Assembly (NCBI RefSeq): GCF_050038885.1
Contig: NZ_CP143624.1
Location: forward strand, 2,542,001-2,606,000
Direction of reading: 5' to 3'
DNA length: 64,000 nt
DNA from: Myxococcus flavus
Lineage (GTDB): Bacteria > Myxococcota > Myxococcia > Myxococcales > Myxococcaceae
The stretch's first letter is position 1; every line of letters begins with the position of its first letter. This document shows, piece by piece, positions 43,975-53,584 of the stretch. Below the pieces are notes generated by a model. It did no database searches, was not told where the DNA came from, and worked only from the letters and a program-made list of their open reading frames with translations. The position numbers and the translations under genes are program-made.

Positions 43975-44574
43975 ATGTCCGAGCTCTCGGCGGAAGTGCG
44001 GGTGCAGGTGGCACGGCTGAAGAACCTGCTCATCGACGTAGCGCGCTGCGGCGCATTGAACAGCCCCCTTGGCGCGCTACCTCACTCCCATTTGGACCCG
44101 ATGGAGGTCCAGGCCATCTGGTGGCTGAAGGCCGAGAGCCTCCTGCCCGTGAACATCCTGGCCGAGCGGCTCGGGGGCATCGCGCCGCCCCGGCTCAGCC
44201 GGCTGCTGGACCGGCTGGAGCATGCGCAGCTCGTCCAGCGCGAGCGCTCCGTGCGGCATGACCGGCGGCGCGTGCGGGTGCGACTCACCGAGCAGGGACG
44301 CGCGCTGGCGGAGCAGGCGGATGCCGTCGTCCAGGAGCGCATGGCGCGACTGCTGATGCCGCTGGAGGGGGAGCAGCGCAGCGCGCTGATGGACCTGCTG
44401 GAGGGCTGGGTGGAGGCGCTGGGTGGCAAGGGCCGCGCGGAGGAAGCGGCCACGTCCGAGGCGGCGGGGGACTCGGATGCCACGGATGCGAATGATGACG
44501 CGCCAGCGCCTCACCCGGCTCGCTCCAGGCCCGCTCACGCGCAGCTCGCGGCCATCACCGCCAACGCGGCGTGA
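43975..44574 (+). CDS. MarR-family transcriptional regulator
   Basis: The 199-residue protein has the MarR winged helix (about 38-115): VNILAERLGGIAPPRLSRLLDRLEHAQLVQRERSVRHDRRRVRVRLTEQGRAL. GGAGG lies about 8 nt upstream of the ATG. The last 45 residues are acidic then basic and disordered, longer than in typical MarR proteins (about 150). MarR proteins repress efflux, virulence or detox genes until a ligand binds. No target gene is adjacent, and no palindrome was seen before the start. Confidence 0.88.
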   Translation: MSELSAEVRVQVARLKNLLIDVARCGALNSPLGALPHSHLDPMEVQAIWWLKAESLLPVNILAERLGGIAPPRLSRLLDRLEHAQLVQRERSVRHDRRRVRVRLTEQGRALAEQADAVVQERMARLLMPLEGEQRSALMDLLEGWVEALGGKGRAEEAATSEAAGDSDATDANDDAPAPHPARSRPAHAQLAAITANAA

Positions 44575-45028
44575 GCTGAGGTCTGCGCTACGTGTTTCCA
44601 GTACGTCGCGCAGCCTGAACTGCGCCCACGCTCCGTACGTACCAGCACGGCAGGCGCAGCTGCAGCTGCGCCCTTGCACCGCACGGGGTAAGCAAGGCGG
44701 AGCGCAGCGCAGGAGTTGAGGTCCAAGCCCCCTCAGCGGCCCTGACCGCTTCGCCCCCCAAGGGTCGCTGTTTCCGTCGCGCTCCGTCCAAACACCCAAG
44801 CACCGCCTCCTGCCCCATCCATCCTGCTCCTGGGCTCCACGGGGGCGACCGTGTCTGCCGTATCCGGGCACATCGGACGGTGCGTTCCGTGGACGCCCGC
44901 GGGACGTCCGCCGTCCGAGGCCGTCTGCTCGCCTTCCGGGAAGACAGCATGGGCTCGCGCGTGCGCCTTCCACTCTGGGACCTGCGCTTTGCGCTGCGAA
45001 GCCAGAAGTCTCAAGATATATCGTAGAT
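44575..45028. other. 454-bp gap between the MarR and PadR genes
   Basis: No gene was recognised. It contains a perfect 20-bp palindrome at 44653-44672 (half-site GGCGCAGCTG), about 78 bp after the MarR stop, which could form a hairpin and end that transcript. The final 15 bp carry the PadR operator candidate. Confidence 0.5.
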
Positions 45029-45030
45029 AT
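45018..45030. promoter_or_regulatory. Candidate PadR operator overlapping the start codon
   Basis: ATATC-GTA-GATAT is a perfect 5-3-5 inverted repeat that overlaps the ATG at 45029. A neighbouring GATATATC (45015-45022) is itself self-complementary. The layout suits autorepression by the PadR protein encoded here. No ribosome site lies before the ATG, so translation may be leaderless. Confidence 0.5.
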
Positions 45031-45604
45031 GCGAGATAAATTCGGGACACATCGAGGCGGCGGACGCGGATTCGGAGGGGGCGGCGGTCGACACCACGGC
45101 CCGTTCGCCCACGAAGACGGGGGTGAGGAGCGCGGCCGAGGACGGCGAGGGCGCATGTTCGAGCCCGGTGAGCTGAGGAGCGTCCTGCTCCACCTGCTCG
45201 AGCAGAAGCCAAGGCACGGATACGAGTTCATCCGGGAGCTCGAGACGCTCACCCGAGGTGCATACGCGCCGAGCCCCGGGGTCATCTACCCCCTGCTGAC
45301 GATGCTGGAGGACCTGGGACAGGTCGAGGCAAGCAGCACTGGGAGCGCGCGCAAGGTCTTCGCGCTGACCGAGGAAGGACGGACTGCGGCCAGCGAGACC
45401 AGGAAGGAAGCGGAGGCCTCGCTGAAGCGGCTGCAGCTGCTCGGAGACGAGAACGCGTGGAACGAGTCCGGGCCGGTATGGCGGGCCATGCACAACTTGA
45501 AGGCCGTCCTGCGCCAGTCGCTCTCCGCCGGACGGGACAAGGACACGTTGCTCCAGGTCGCCGACATCATCGACGAGGCAGCGAAGAAGATTGAGAGGCT
45601 GTGA
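45029..45604 (+). CDS. PadR-family regulator, YqjI-like
   Basis: The 191-residue product has a Gly/His/Arg-rich N-terminus (about 1-43; GGGRHHGPFAHED) before the PadR winged helix (about 43-115; FEPGELRSVLLHLLEQKPRHGYEFIRELE and APSPGVIYPLLTMLEDLG). E. coli YqjI has the same plan, a His-rich metal-sensing tail plus PadR fold, and represses the ferric reductase gene yqjH next to it in response to nickel or iron. Here a siderophore-interacting reductase gene follows 1 bp later, so the pairing is conserved even though the genes are in tandem. A palindrome overlaps the start codon. Confidence 0.88.
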   Translation: MRDKFGTHRGGGRGFGGGGGRHHGPFAHEDGGEERGRGRRGRMFEPGELRSVLLHLLEQKPRHGYEFIRELETLTRGAYAPSPGVIYPLLTMLEDLGQVEASSTGSARKVFALTEEGRTAASETRKEAEASLKRLQLLGDENAWNESGPVWRAMHNLKAVLRQSLSAGRDKDTLLQVADIIDEAAKKIERL

Positions 45605-45605
45605 G

Positions 45606-46337
45606 ATGAACCGACACGAGTTCCAGCGGGTGAGGCATGAGCTGCGGCGACGCACCCTGACCGTCACGCAGGTGGAAGCGCTGTCTCCGCGCATGACGCG
45701 CGTGGAGTTCGCGGGCGAGGACCTGAAGGGCTTCGCGAGTCCCGCCTTCGATGACCACATCAAGCTGTTCTTCGGAGATGCGATGCGCGACTTCACGCCG
45801 CGCCGGTTCGATGCGTCGAAGGGGACGCTGACCATCGACTTCGCGATGCACGCGGACGGGCCCGCGATGCGCTGGGTCCGGAACGCGAAGCCCGGGACGC
45901 AGCTGGAGGTTGGCGGGCCGCGCGGTTCCATTGTCGTCCCAGACGACTTCGACTGGTACCTGCTCATCTGCGACGAGGCCGGGCTCCCCGCCCTGGGTCG
46001 CAAGCTCGAGGAACTGCGGGCAGGCGTCCCTGTGACGGGGCTCATCAGCGTGGCCTCAGCGGCCGAGGAGCAGGCGCTTGAGACGCAGGCGCGGTGGAGC
46101 CCTCACTGGCTCGCGCGAGATACCAAGGGTGAAGACGTGGCCGGAACGCTGCGCCAGGCCCTGCGTGACTTCGCATGGCCGAAGGGCGAGGGCTTCGTCT
46201 GGATTGCCGCGGAGAGCAGCGTGGCTCGCGCGGTCCGCGATAAAGTCGTCAGCGTGCACAAGCACCCCGCCGCGTGGGTGAAGGCCGCGTCCTACTGGAA
46301 GCGGGGCGAAGCCGATTCGCACGACCGGCTCGACTGA
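45606..46337 (+). CDS. Siderophore-interacting FAD reductase (SIP family, YqjH-like)
   Basis: The 243-residue protein has the SIP layout: an N-terminal FAD-binding barrel with PRMTRVEFAGEDLKGF and RRFDASKGTLTIDFAMHADGPAMRWVRNAKPGTQLEVGGPRGS, then the C-terminal domain (WYLLICDEAGLPALGRKLEEL) and a final FVWIAAESSVARAVR...AAWVKAASYWKRGEADSHD. SIPs reduce ferric siderophore complexes in the cytoplasm using NAD(P)H. The ATG lies 1 bp after the PadR stop, so the two are cotranscribed. The PadR protein probably controls both. Confidence 0.92.
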   Translation: MNRHEFQRVRHELRRRTLTVTQVEALSPRMTRVEFAGEDLKGFASPAFDDHIKLFFGDAMRDFTPRRFDASKGTLTIDFAMHADGPAMRWVRNAKPGTQLEVGGPRGSIVVPDDFDWYLLICDEAGLPALGRKLEELRAGVPVTGLISVASAAEEQALETQARWSPHWLARDTKGEDVAGTLRQALRDFAWPKGEGFVWIAAESSVARAVRDKVVSVHKHPAAWVKAASYWKRGEADSHDRLD

Positions 46338-46372
46338 GCAATTCGCGGCGCCTCGACGGGTCAGCAGGGCTA

Positions 46373-46622
46373 GGTGAGCGTCACCCACTTCGGTGGCTCT
46401 CCCGCACTTTGTGTGGTGCCCGTCGGAGGAATGGGCAGACACGGCAAGCCGCCAATCGAGCCACGAACGCAGGGAAATCCGGATTCGGACCCTCCTTTCG
46501 CTGACTTGGGCATCAGCACTCCCTCGGAGGGGAAGCGGAAGAGCAGCCATCTCCGTGGTCCTCTATCCACGACGTGCTCCACACAAAGTGCGGGAGAGCC
46601 ACGGAAGCGGGGGACGCTCACC
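46373..46622. mobile_element. 250-bp MITE-like element with 44-bp terminal inverted repeats
   Basis: The ends 46373-46416 and 46579-46622 are inverted repeats matching at 41 of 44 positions, starting GGTGAGCG and sharing the block GTGGCTCTCCCGCACTTTGT. A further 8 bp on the inner side match at 6 of 8. The 160-bp centre has no coding frame that looks real. Long perfect ends, small size and no transposase fit a miniature inverted-repeat transposable element. A target-site duplication was not clear at the flanks. Confidence 0.75.
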
Positions 46623-46834
46623 AGCTTCTGGCCGGTGAACGCGATGTCGTTGGCGAAGGCCGTTGTCTGCGTACCCGGCACGGGTGTCGCTGCGGCCACG
46701 TTGGACTCCACCAGCGCCACCAAGCCTACCTTGCGCTGGCGCTGCATGGCGCCCAGCCGACGCGCGGCTCCTGCGCCGCCCAGAACCTGGACGCGGAGCT
46801 GGCGTAGCCGCTGGATGCCGTGCTGGCGAGTCCA
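46623..46834 (-). other. Possible gene remnant next to the MITE
   Basis: On the minus strand this stretch reads as a protein-like sequence (KVGLVALVESNVAAATPVPGT, then FANDIAFTGQKL) that runs into the MITE and loses sense there. It may be the middle or end of a gene cut by the element. No family was recognised, and it could be chance. Confidence 0.25.
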
Positions 46835-46865
46835 GCCCTGCTTCCCGGGAAATGGGAAGCAGGGC
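46835..46865. terminator. Strong bidirectional hairpin
   Basis: A perfect 12-bp stem (GCCCTGCTTCCC with GGGAAGCAGGGC) closes a 7-nt loop, 37 bp beyond the end of the minus-strand Cys-rich lipoprotein gene and downstream of the plus-strand SIP gene. Confidence 0.7.
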
Positions 46866-46901
46866 GATGGGCTTGGCCCGATGACGTGGGGCCGGTTCAC
46901 C

Positions 46902-48056
46902 TTACGGCATGCTGTCTTCTCCGGATTCGCAGTGGCACCAGAGATCGTTGCAGATCATGATTCCACCGCTCTCGCACGTGCCCGGCACGCCACAAATCTG
47001 AGAGGGCATGGCGCACGCCTCTCCGGCGGGGCAGGTCCCGCAGCTGTAGCTGCCCTCACATCCATCGGAGACAGTTCCGCACTCCCTACCCGCGCAGGCG
47101 GTGCTCTGGGGTGTCTTGGTGCAAACGCACACGTTGGCGGCTCCCTCACCACCACACGTCTGCCCGCTCGGACAGGTGCCACAGTCCAACGTTCCCCCGC
47201 AGCCATCGGAGACGGAGCCGCAGTTCTTGCCCAGGGAGGCGCACGTGTTGGGCGCGCAGCAGGCCCCCGCGCTCGTGCAGACCTGCCCGGCAGCGCATGT
47301 GCCGCACTCCAGACTGTTGCCACAGGTATCGGAGGTGGTGCCGCAACTGCGGCCCTGGGCCTCGCAGGTGCTGGGCGTGCAGCACTGGTTCTCGCTGGTG
47401 CACACCTTTCCTGTCTCGCAGGCGCCACAGTCGATCATGCCGAACTGGGTGCGCGGCGCCACTCCGCACTCCTTGCTCACCAGCGCACATACCTCCCGGG
47501 GCATCATGAGGTTCAGCACCGTGAGCCGCAGGGCCGGGAGCGAGGGATAGACCGTCCGTGGGACGCTGGCCGGAGGCGTCTGGATGTTGAGCCCACTGGT
47601 GGCGGTGGCGGCCAGGGCTGATTGCTGCGCCGACACCAGCGCGGTCCCCTGCAGCCGGTGGGGTAACACGTCCGAGTTCGTCATCCAGAGGGGGGCCTCC
47701 GTGTCGGCGGGGGGGGAGTGCATCAGGAGGATGGCCTTGCCGTCTACCAGGGGCTGCGCCAGGGTCACGCCAATGGTATCACCCAGGACGAACATGGGAG
47801 GGTTGCCGGCCTGGGCGAGGAAGTCACTTCCGTTCAGGCCATCCAGGCGGATCAGCAGACCGTCCTGGACGGTGAGCTGCGTCCCCTGACGCCAGACCTG
47901 GAACCCCTCCTCGATGCGCACGGGCTCGACGGAGATGAGTGTTCCGAGCCCCGAGTTGAGGGATCGGAGCGGATGGGCCGTTGCCGGGACCGTGGACGCA
48001 CTATTGGAACAGGCTCCTGCGAGCAGGAGGAGGAAGAGCAGCAGCGAGCGCACCAT
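46902..48056 (-). CDS. Lipoprotein with tandem cysteine-rich repeats
   Basis: The 384-residue product has a lipobox (LLAGACSN), a beta-rich N-terminal domain (about 40-190) and then four to five tandem Cys-rich units of about 35-40 residues. Each has the pattern CG-x-x-SDGCGG-x-LDCGTCPSGQTC-x-n-C. Such units are frequent in myxobacterial surface proteins and are probably disulfide rich and protease resistant. Its ATG overlaps the stop of the giant upstream gene (TGATG), so it is translationally coupled to it and may anchor or accompany that protein. Confidence 0.8.
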   Translation of the reverse strand: MVRSLLLFLLLLAGACSNSASTVPATAHPLRSLNSGLGTLISVEPVRIEEGFQVWRQGTQLTVQDGLLIRLDGLNGSDFLAQAGNPPMFVLGDTIGVTLAQPLVDGKAILLMHSPPADTEAPLWMTNSDVLPHRLQGTALVSAQQSALAATATSGLNIQTPPASVPRTVYPSLPALRLTVLNLMMPREVCALVSKECGVAPRTQFGMIDCGACETGKVCTSENQCCTPSTCEAQGRSCGTTSDTCGNSLECGTCAAGQVCTSAGACCAPNTCASLGKNCGSVSDGCGGTLDCGTCPSGQTCGGEGAANVCVCTKTPQSTACAGRECGTVSDGCEGSYSCGTCPAGEACAMPSQICGVPGTCESGGIMICNDLWCHCESGEDSMP

Positions 48057-51000
48057 CAGAATTCAATCTCCAAGTCGTCCACGGCCACACGGCCCTGGCT
48101 GGTTTCAGCATCCCCCAACTGGAAGCGCACCTTCGCGATCTGCGATAGATCGAGGTTGGCGGCCGTCATGCCGAAGCCCGCGAGCGGCAGCCGGTAAGTC
48201 TGGAAGGCCGCCGCCGTGGCCGTGAAAGGCCTCACCTTGGGGTTCTCCTGGCCGTTGTCCAGGTAGCGCCCGCCCGCCCCTATCCAGACTGTCGAGGGAT
48301 AGATGGGAGCGATGGGCGTGAAGGCCTGGAGGGACACTGTCTCCGCTCGACCGGCGGCATCCACCAGCTGCACCCGGAAGCTCACGCCCCCCGTGCCGGT
48401 GAGGGCATGCATCGGCTGTTGAGCCACCCGGAAGTTGAGGCTGCTGGCGCTCCGCAGGTCCCTCTGGGCGGCCGCCAGGTGCTGCTCGTAGAATGAGCTC
48501 CCCGTCCAGGAGACGAGCACGCCCCGGGTGGCCTGGAAGAAGCGGTTATTCTCCTCGCCCTCACTCTCGCCCAGGGGATTTTGGATGTCGATCTCGTCAT
48601 AGAGTGCCTCCTCGTTCACGTCCTCGAGCTCGAAGGCCACCAGCTGACCCGAGCTGGATTCGTCCTCGTCGGTGGCTGTCTCGAAGTCATCAAGGGTGAA
48701 CCGGTTGACGCCCAGCCGCAGCTGGGCTTGCGCATACATGCGCACCCGGGCCGGAACCCCCAGCGGCGCGAGCCGCGTGGGCGGTTGGAGGAAGTACTCG
48801 CGCGCGCCGCGATCGCCGCGCTCCACCACCTCCAGGAAGGCCGTCACGTAGGCCATAGCCACGCTCCGCTGCTCGTCTCCCGTCAGCAGGGTGCTGGCGG
48901 CGCCCATGGGAACATCCAGCGCCTTGTTCTCATAGATGAACGACGTGGAGTCCACGCCCTTGAAGAGCGGCTGCTGGCTCGCATCGCTGTAGCCCCAGCT
49001 CGTGTTGAAATAGTTGTGGTTGGCCCCCTCGATGCGGATGGCGAACCGGTCGCTTAGGGCCCGGTCATAGTGGATGAACGGCTGGAGTCCGGGGAACACG
49101 CCCTTCACGTCGGCGTCCGCAGAACCATAGAGTAGAAGCAGGGGCGTCTGGGTGGGCAGAATGGCGTCTTTGTATGTGTCGAATGCCAGTGACACGGGGG
49201 CTAGGCTGATGATGCCCTTGATGCCCTCCACCGAGATACCGGACAGCGTCTCGCCCGGCGGAATCGCCCCGGGCGGCCGCGTTGGCAGCGACAGCTGCTT
49301 GAGGTGGTTCCATGCCACTACCATGGCCTCACCACCCCGCGAGTGGCCCACTAGGTAGATGCGGGAGGTGTCGATCCGGCCCGCGAGCGCCGAGGCCTGG
49401 GCGTTTTGTACCAGCAGCTCGATGTTCTTCAGGATGATCCACGCACGGGCCTGGATGGCGAAAGCGTTCTCCTTCACGCCCGGGTAGCCAAGCTGGGGAC
49501 TGCCGTGCATGGAATCCAGATCGACGCTAGCCGTGATGTAGCCCCGTGAGGCAAGGTGCTGCTGTAGGTATGTATACCCCCGGTAGTTCTCATCCGAGGT
49601 CATGTCATCGCCCATCTGGAAGCGTTTGGGCGGCAAGGACCCGTCGCCCCTGGAGATGATCTGCCGGGGCATGTGCTTGCCGTGCGCGAAGACGACCAGC
49701 GGTCTCGGCACGGAAAGGTCCGTGGGATAGACGAGCCGGCCATGCAGGGTGAAGTCAAAGCCGCCCGCCTGCACGCCATCCCAGTCCCCAGGCAGGTGCG
49801 CCGAGAATCGGGGCGTCCCCAGGCCGGTCCCATACTCGATGGTCGTGGTGGGAAGCCCGCCAGCAGCCAGATAGGTCGCCTCGACCTCGACGGCGGCGCG
49901 CCCGTCGGGGCTGTCGAGGATGTCGCCCGGATCCAGCCGGCCGTTCCCCACGAACGCGTCGGCGGAGTCCGCGAAGTTTCCAAAGTCGTAGACGACGTCG
50001 TACCTGCCGTGCTCGCCCCGGGACGCGCTGGCCCAGAGCGTCAGTACATCGAGCGCAGCGCTCGCCGCCCCCACGGTGAGCTCCTTGGGCGCCCCCGTCA
50101 CGTCTGTGAGGGCGGGATTCGCCGCCCACTCCGCCGCGCTCCGGTGCGCGACGAGGTAGACTTGGGCACGGCGGCCCGCGCGCTCACGGTGGCGCGTGCG
50201 GTCGAGCGCGGCCTGGATGGGACTGCCCTCATTCACGGTGCGAACGGTCCGGAAGCCGGATGTATACAGCGGCTCGGCCATGCCCACCGCCGCGGGGGAC
50301 ATGCCCAGGCGGTAGCGAACCCGAGCCACGCCCACCTTCGTCGAGCCCTGCATGTACGTCAGCGTGAAGACCGCGTCTCCCACGGTGCCCCGGCCATAGG
50401 CCAGCAGGCGCGCCTCCACGGAGCCCTGGTTCGCCGCCGCCCACTGCCGGGGCAGGGTAACGGGCGCGTAGGTGGAGCCGTTCTCGTAGAACTCCACCAG
50501 TCCCGCGGGACCGCTCTCCTGGGCCAGAATCACGCTTGCGCCCTCAGCCAGCGGGGTGACGCGCAGCTCCAGCGGGCTCATCTTCAGGCGCCGCTCGCCG
50601 AAGTTCGAGGCGTTGACGTCCGACGGAGGAAGGGTGCGCTCCAGATGCACCCACTCCGGGAGCGCATCCGGAGCCGCAGGGGCGGTCACGATGGGGTCCG
50701 CGCGCAAGCTGAAGACAGTGAAGGCATGCGCCGGGCTCCAGCCGAGCGAGCCCCCATTACGGATGGCCTGCGCCTCGAAGGTGTACTCTCCTGCGGGGAC
50801 GACCTGGCCCTCAGAGCGTCCATCCCAGGCCACGGTCTGGCTCGCCCCCCCACTCCCGGAGAGCGTCCCCGAGGCCCGGACGGTGGCCGCCTCGTCCTTC
50901 ACCCTCCACGATATGGAGTCCACCGGCGTGGAGGGCAGCAGGCCCGACAGCCGAACCTGGAAGTTCGCGCTGCCTCCCGGCTGCTCGAGGCGCTCATACT

Positions 51001-53584
51001 GAACGCGCCGGTCGCTCAAGGCGAGAACCTGCGTCTTGACGTCCTCCAGGACGAGCGCGCCCGAGCCCACGGCCACGCGGGGTTGGTCTCCGCTGGCGGT
51101 CTGGAGGGAGAGTACGACGTCGAACGTCCCCGCCGCGCGGCTCCCATCGGAGGTTGATCCATTCCACAAGGCGTAGAGCACCTGGCCGCGGCTCGTCTGG
51201 TCGAGCGTTGGGGTGGTCGTGCTGAAGACCGGGGTCGACGTGCCGGTCGGGATGAAGTCCACCCGCACGGACATGCCCATCGAGAAGAGCAGCGAATCAT
51301 AGAACGCCGAGTCCACGTGCATCGCGACGAGCACGCCCGACGGCGCATCCTCGCGGATGCGCCTCGGGCTCGACGCGGTGGGGGTATCGAGACAGGCCAG
51401 GTCGGCGCAGTTGCCGATGGCGAAGCTGGTCGTCGCGATGCTCTGCTGGGCGGCCGGATCGTCGTCCGTGACGGTCAGCCGGACGGTCCACGTGCCCTGG
51501 CAAACCGGCGGGACGATGGAGCCCGCGGGGAAGAGGAGCACGGCGGAAACGCCCGGGCCGCTCGGCAGGGTCGGCGGAGGGCAGCCCGGCGGGCCGATGG
51601 CGAGCCATTGGTAGTTGCTGATGCCCAGGCCTGGGGAGGGGGGCTGCTCCTCAAAGGTGTTATCCAGGTCAAAACTCTGGGAGCCATCCACTCCGATGTG
51701 GACGGGCGTCACGCCCGCGAGGGAGACGGTGGGCCGTACCAGGGGGCCGGCCACGCTCGGCGAGGGGGGAGTGTCCGGGGAGACTGCACTAACGGTGAGC
51801 TGGGAGGAGGCTGGATTGCCCTCTCCATCCAAGATGCGCAACTCGAAGAGCCAGGTCCCACGCCCCAAGTCATTGGCCCCCAGGGTCACCACCGGACCGC
51901 TGTCGTTGATGTGGGGCCACAGCGTGTGAATGGGCAGGAGCGGCTGTCCCCCCACGCTCGCGTACCACGCGTAGCTCGTGATGCCTTGCGACACGGTCGC
52001 GAACCCGCCATCCCTCAGATGGCAGCGGTTCACATCCTCGGGACACGGAGAATCGGGGTCCTCGGACAGGCTCGCGTTCAGCACCAGGGGACCGGAGCCG
52101 ATGACATGCTGGCTCGGCGGGTTGAAGAACGCCACGTGGGGCAGCCCATCCACCAGGACGGTGAACTCTTCCGACACGGACTCCTGCTCGTCATCCGTGG
52201 CTGTGACGCGGAAGATCCACGTCCCGGCCGGGACGGTGTAGTCGAGCGTCGCCTGGGTGGAGAGCACCGTCCCCAACGGCACGCCCGCCGCCGTCGGTGC
52301 CTGGACTACCTCCCACGTGAAGGTCAGCCACCCGCCGTCGTCATCCTCGAGGACCGACGTCTCGACATGGAGCGGACTGCCCTCGGCGACGCGCGGCGTC
52401 CCCGAGAGGGCAATCCGAGGCTTGCGATTGACCACCTCGACGGTGACCTCCTCCGAGGCCGATGCGGGCTCATCCTCGTCATCCGTGGCCGTCACTCTGA
52501 AGCGCCATGTGCCCACCTCGGCACCCGTGGTATGGATGGAGAGGCTGGGCTCGGTGGAGTAGCCCGACTGGGGCGTCCGGTTGGGCGCCTCCAGGATGTC
52601 CCAGACGAACTCAAGCTCGCCTCCATCCGGATCCGTGGTCGTCGTGACCCCGAGGGTGATGGGATTGCCCACCACGACCTGGGAGAAGCTCGTGACCTCG
52701 AAGCTGGGAGGGACGTTGGGAACGGAGAAGTTGTACGAGAACGTCTTCATCTCCCCTTCGTCGTCATCGACCTCAAGCTCCACGGACCAGTTGCCAATGT
52801 CATTGCCACTGCTCAGCTGCAGCGTCGGGTTGGCGGTCTCCTTGTTTTGCAGGTCAGTGGTGGACCTGGGCGGCCGGGTCCTGACCTTCCAGCGATGCTT
52901 TAGGGCCTTGCCAATATCTGGGTCATTGGAGTTGGCTTGAAACTGGATCAGCGACGACCAGGAAGGTTGGTTGGGGCTCGCGGAGGGGCTGGCCGTAGGC
53001 GGCAGGTTGTAGATGGTGTCGAATAAGTCAAGGACCTCCCGGCCTTCGGGAGACGCACAGACGATTCCGCATTGTCCCGCCGGGTCAGCAAAGCAGTCGT
53101 CGCCCACTTCGGAGGTGCGGACCACATCGACAACGCATTGAGTCCAGATTGTTCCGAGATCCTTCAACGATTTCGCTTCTAGGTAGCTGGTGAAATCAAT
53201 CCTCCCGTCGCCGTCCGAGTCATAGAAAGGACAGTAGTCCATCGTGTAGATCTGGGGGGTCGCCGGAGGATCATAGCTATACGGCGAAATCACGACGCCC
53301 GAGGGCGGATTGGTCAGAGCCCTGCGAGTGCAGACAGCCCTAACTGGTGTCCAACCCAAGGGGTACTGAAAGCGGTTAACATAGCGCACCTTGACTTGAG
53401 CTGAGTCAGTGTAGGTTGCGGCTGGAACGCTGGGCTCCCTGGCTGCGCCATCGCCAAGCTCAAGGCGGAAAGCCCAATCCACGTCCCGGGTTCTTTCCAC
53501 TCGCGTGCTGGAGCCGGGGAGGACCGGTTGCTCGGAAGCACTGACAGTCAGATAGACAATGAGCAGCGAGGCGATGTTCTTCAC
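48056..53584 (-). CDS. Giant secreted protein: Ig/PKD-like domains plus alpha/beta-hydrolase
   Basis: The 1842-residue product starts with a signal peptide (SLLIVYLTVSAS) at a GTG. After a Cys-containing N-terminal domain (about 30-180) come several Ig/PKD/cadherin-like repeats (about 180-760) marked by TWxFRVTATDDExE at repeat ends. Further beta-domains lead to an alpha/beta-hydrolase (about 1270-1560): VVFAHGKHMPRQ, a nucleophile elbow GHSRGG with Ser1415, an Asp in LLLLYGSADADVKG and a His in IEGANHNYF. The C-terminal 200 residues look like a carbohydrate-binding-type beta-sandwich ending VAVDDLEIEF. It is a probable surface or secreted esterase or depolymerase with a long binding stalk. 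Gene order places a foldase upstream and a Cys-rich lipoprotein downstream. Confidence 0.85.
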   Translation of the reverse strand: MKNIASLLIVYLTVSASEQPVLPGSSTRVERTRDVDWAFRLELGDGAAREPSVPAATYTDSAQVKVRYVNRFQYPLGWTPVRAVCTRRALTNPPSGVVISPYSYDPPATPQIYTMDYCPFYDSDGDGRIDFTSYLEAKSLKDLGTIWTQCVVDVVRTSEVGDDCFADPAGQCGIVCASPEGREVLDLFDTIYNLPPTASPSASPNQPSWSSLIQFQANSNDPDIGKALKHRWKVRTRPPRSTTDLQNKETANPTLQLSSGNDIGNWSVELEVDDDEGEMKTFSYNFSVPNVPPSFEVTSFSQVVVGNPITLGVTTTTDPDGGELEFVWDILEAPNRTPQSGYSTEPSLSIHTTGAEVGTWRFRVTATDDEDEPASASEEVTVEVVNRKPRIALSGTPRVAEGSPLHVETSVLEDDDGGWLTFTWEVVQAPTAAGVPLGTVLSTQATLDYTVPAGTWIFRVTATDDEQESVSEEFTVLVDGLPHVAFFNPPSQHVIGSGPLVLNASLSEDPDSPCPEDVNRCHLRDGGFATVSQGITSYAWYASVGGQPLLPIHTLWPHINDSGPVVTLGANDLGRGTWLFELRILDGEGNPASSQLTVSAVSPDTPPSPSVAGPLVRPTVSLAGVTPVHIGVDGSQSFDLDNTFEEQPPSPGLGISNYQWLAIGPPGCPPPTLPSGPGVSAVLLFPAGSIVPPVCQGTWTVRLTVTDDDPAAQQSIATTSFAIGNCADLACLDTPTASSPRRIREDAPSGVLVAMHVDSAFYDSLLFSMGMSVRVDFIPTGTSTPVFSTTTPTLDQTSRGQVLYALWNGSTSDGSRAAGTFDVVLSLQTASGDQPRVAVGSGALVLEDVKTQVLALSDRRVQYERLEQPGGSANFQVRLSGLLPSTPVDSISWRVKDEAATVRASGTLSGSGGASQTVAWDGRSEGQVVPAGEYTFEAQAIRNGGSLGWSPAHAFTVFSLRADPIVTAPAAPDALPEWVHLERTLPPSDVNASNFGERRLKMSPLELRVTPLAEGASVILAQESGPAGLVEFYENGSTYAPVTLPRQWAAANQGSVEARLLAYGRGTVGDAVFTLTYMQGSTKVGVARVRYRLGMSPAAVGMAEPLYTSGFRTVRTVNEGSPIQAALDRTRHRERAGRRAQVYLVAHRSAAEWAANPALTDVTGAPKELTVGAASAALDVLTLWASASRGEHGRYDVVYDFGNFADSADAFVGNGRLDPGDILDSPDGRAAVEVEATYLAAGGLPTTTIEYGTGLGTPRFSAHLPGDWDGVQAGGFDFTLHGRLVYPTDLSVPRPLVVFAHGKHMPRQIISRGDGSLPPKRFQMGDDMTSDENYRGYTYLQQHLASRGYITASVDLDSMHGSPQLGYPGVKENAFAIQARAWIILKNIELLVQNAQASALAGRIDTSRIYLVGHSRGGEAMVVAWNHLKQLSLPTRPPGAIPPGETLSGISVEGIKGIISLAPVSLAFDTYKDAILPTQTPLLLLYGSADADVKGVFPGLQPFIHYDRALSDRFAIRIEGANHNYFNTSWGYSDASQQPLFKGVDSTSFIYENKALDVPMGAASTLLTGDEQRSVAMAYVTAFLEVVERGDRGAREYFLQPPTRLAPLGVPARVRMYAQAQLRLGVNRFTLDDFETATDEDESSSGQLVAFELEDVNEEALYDEIDIQNPLGESEGEENNRFFQATRGVLVSWTGSSFYEQHLAAAQRDLRSASSLNFRVAQQPMHALTGTGGVSFRVQLVDAAGRAETVSLQAFTPIAPIYPSTVWIGAGGRYLDNGQENPKVRPFTATAAAFQTYRLPLAGFGMTAANLDLSQIAKVRFQLGDAETSQGRVAVDDLEIEF

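Noticed and set aside
46902..47500. Repeated segments that might be taken for a CRISPR array
   Set aside because: They are in-frame Cys-rich protein repeats with variable length, not identical repeats with spacers.
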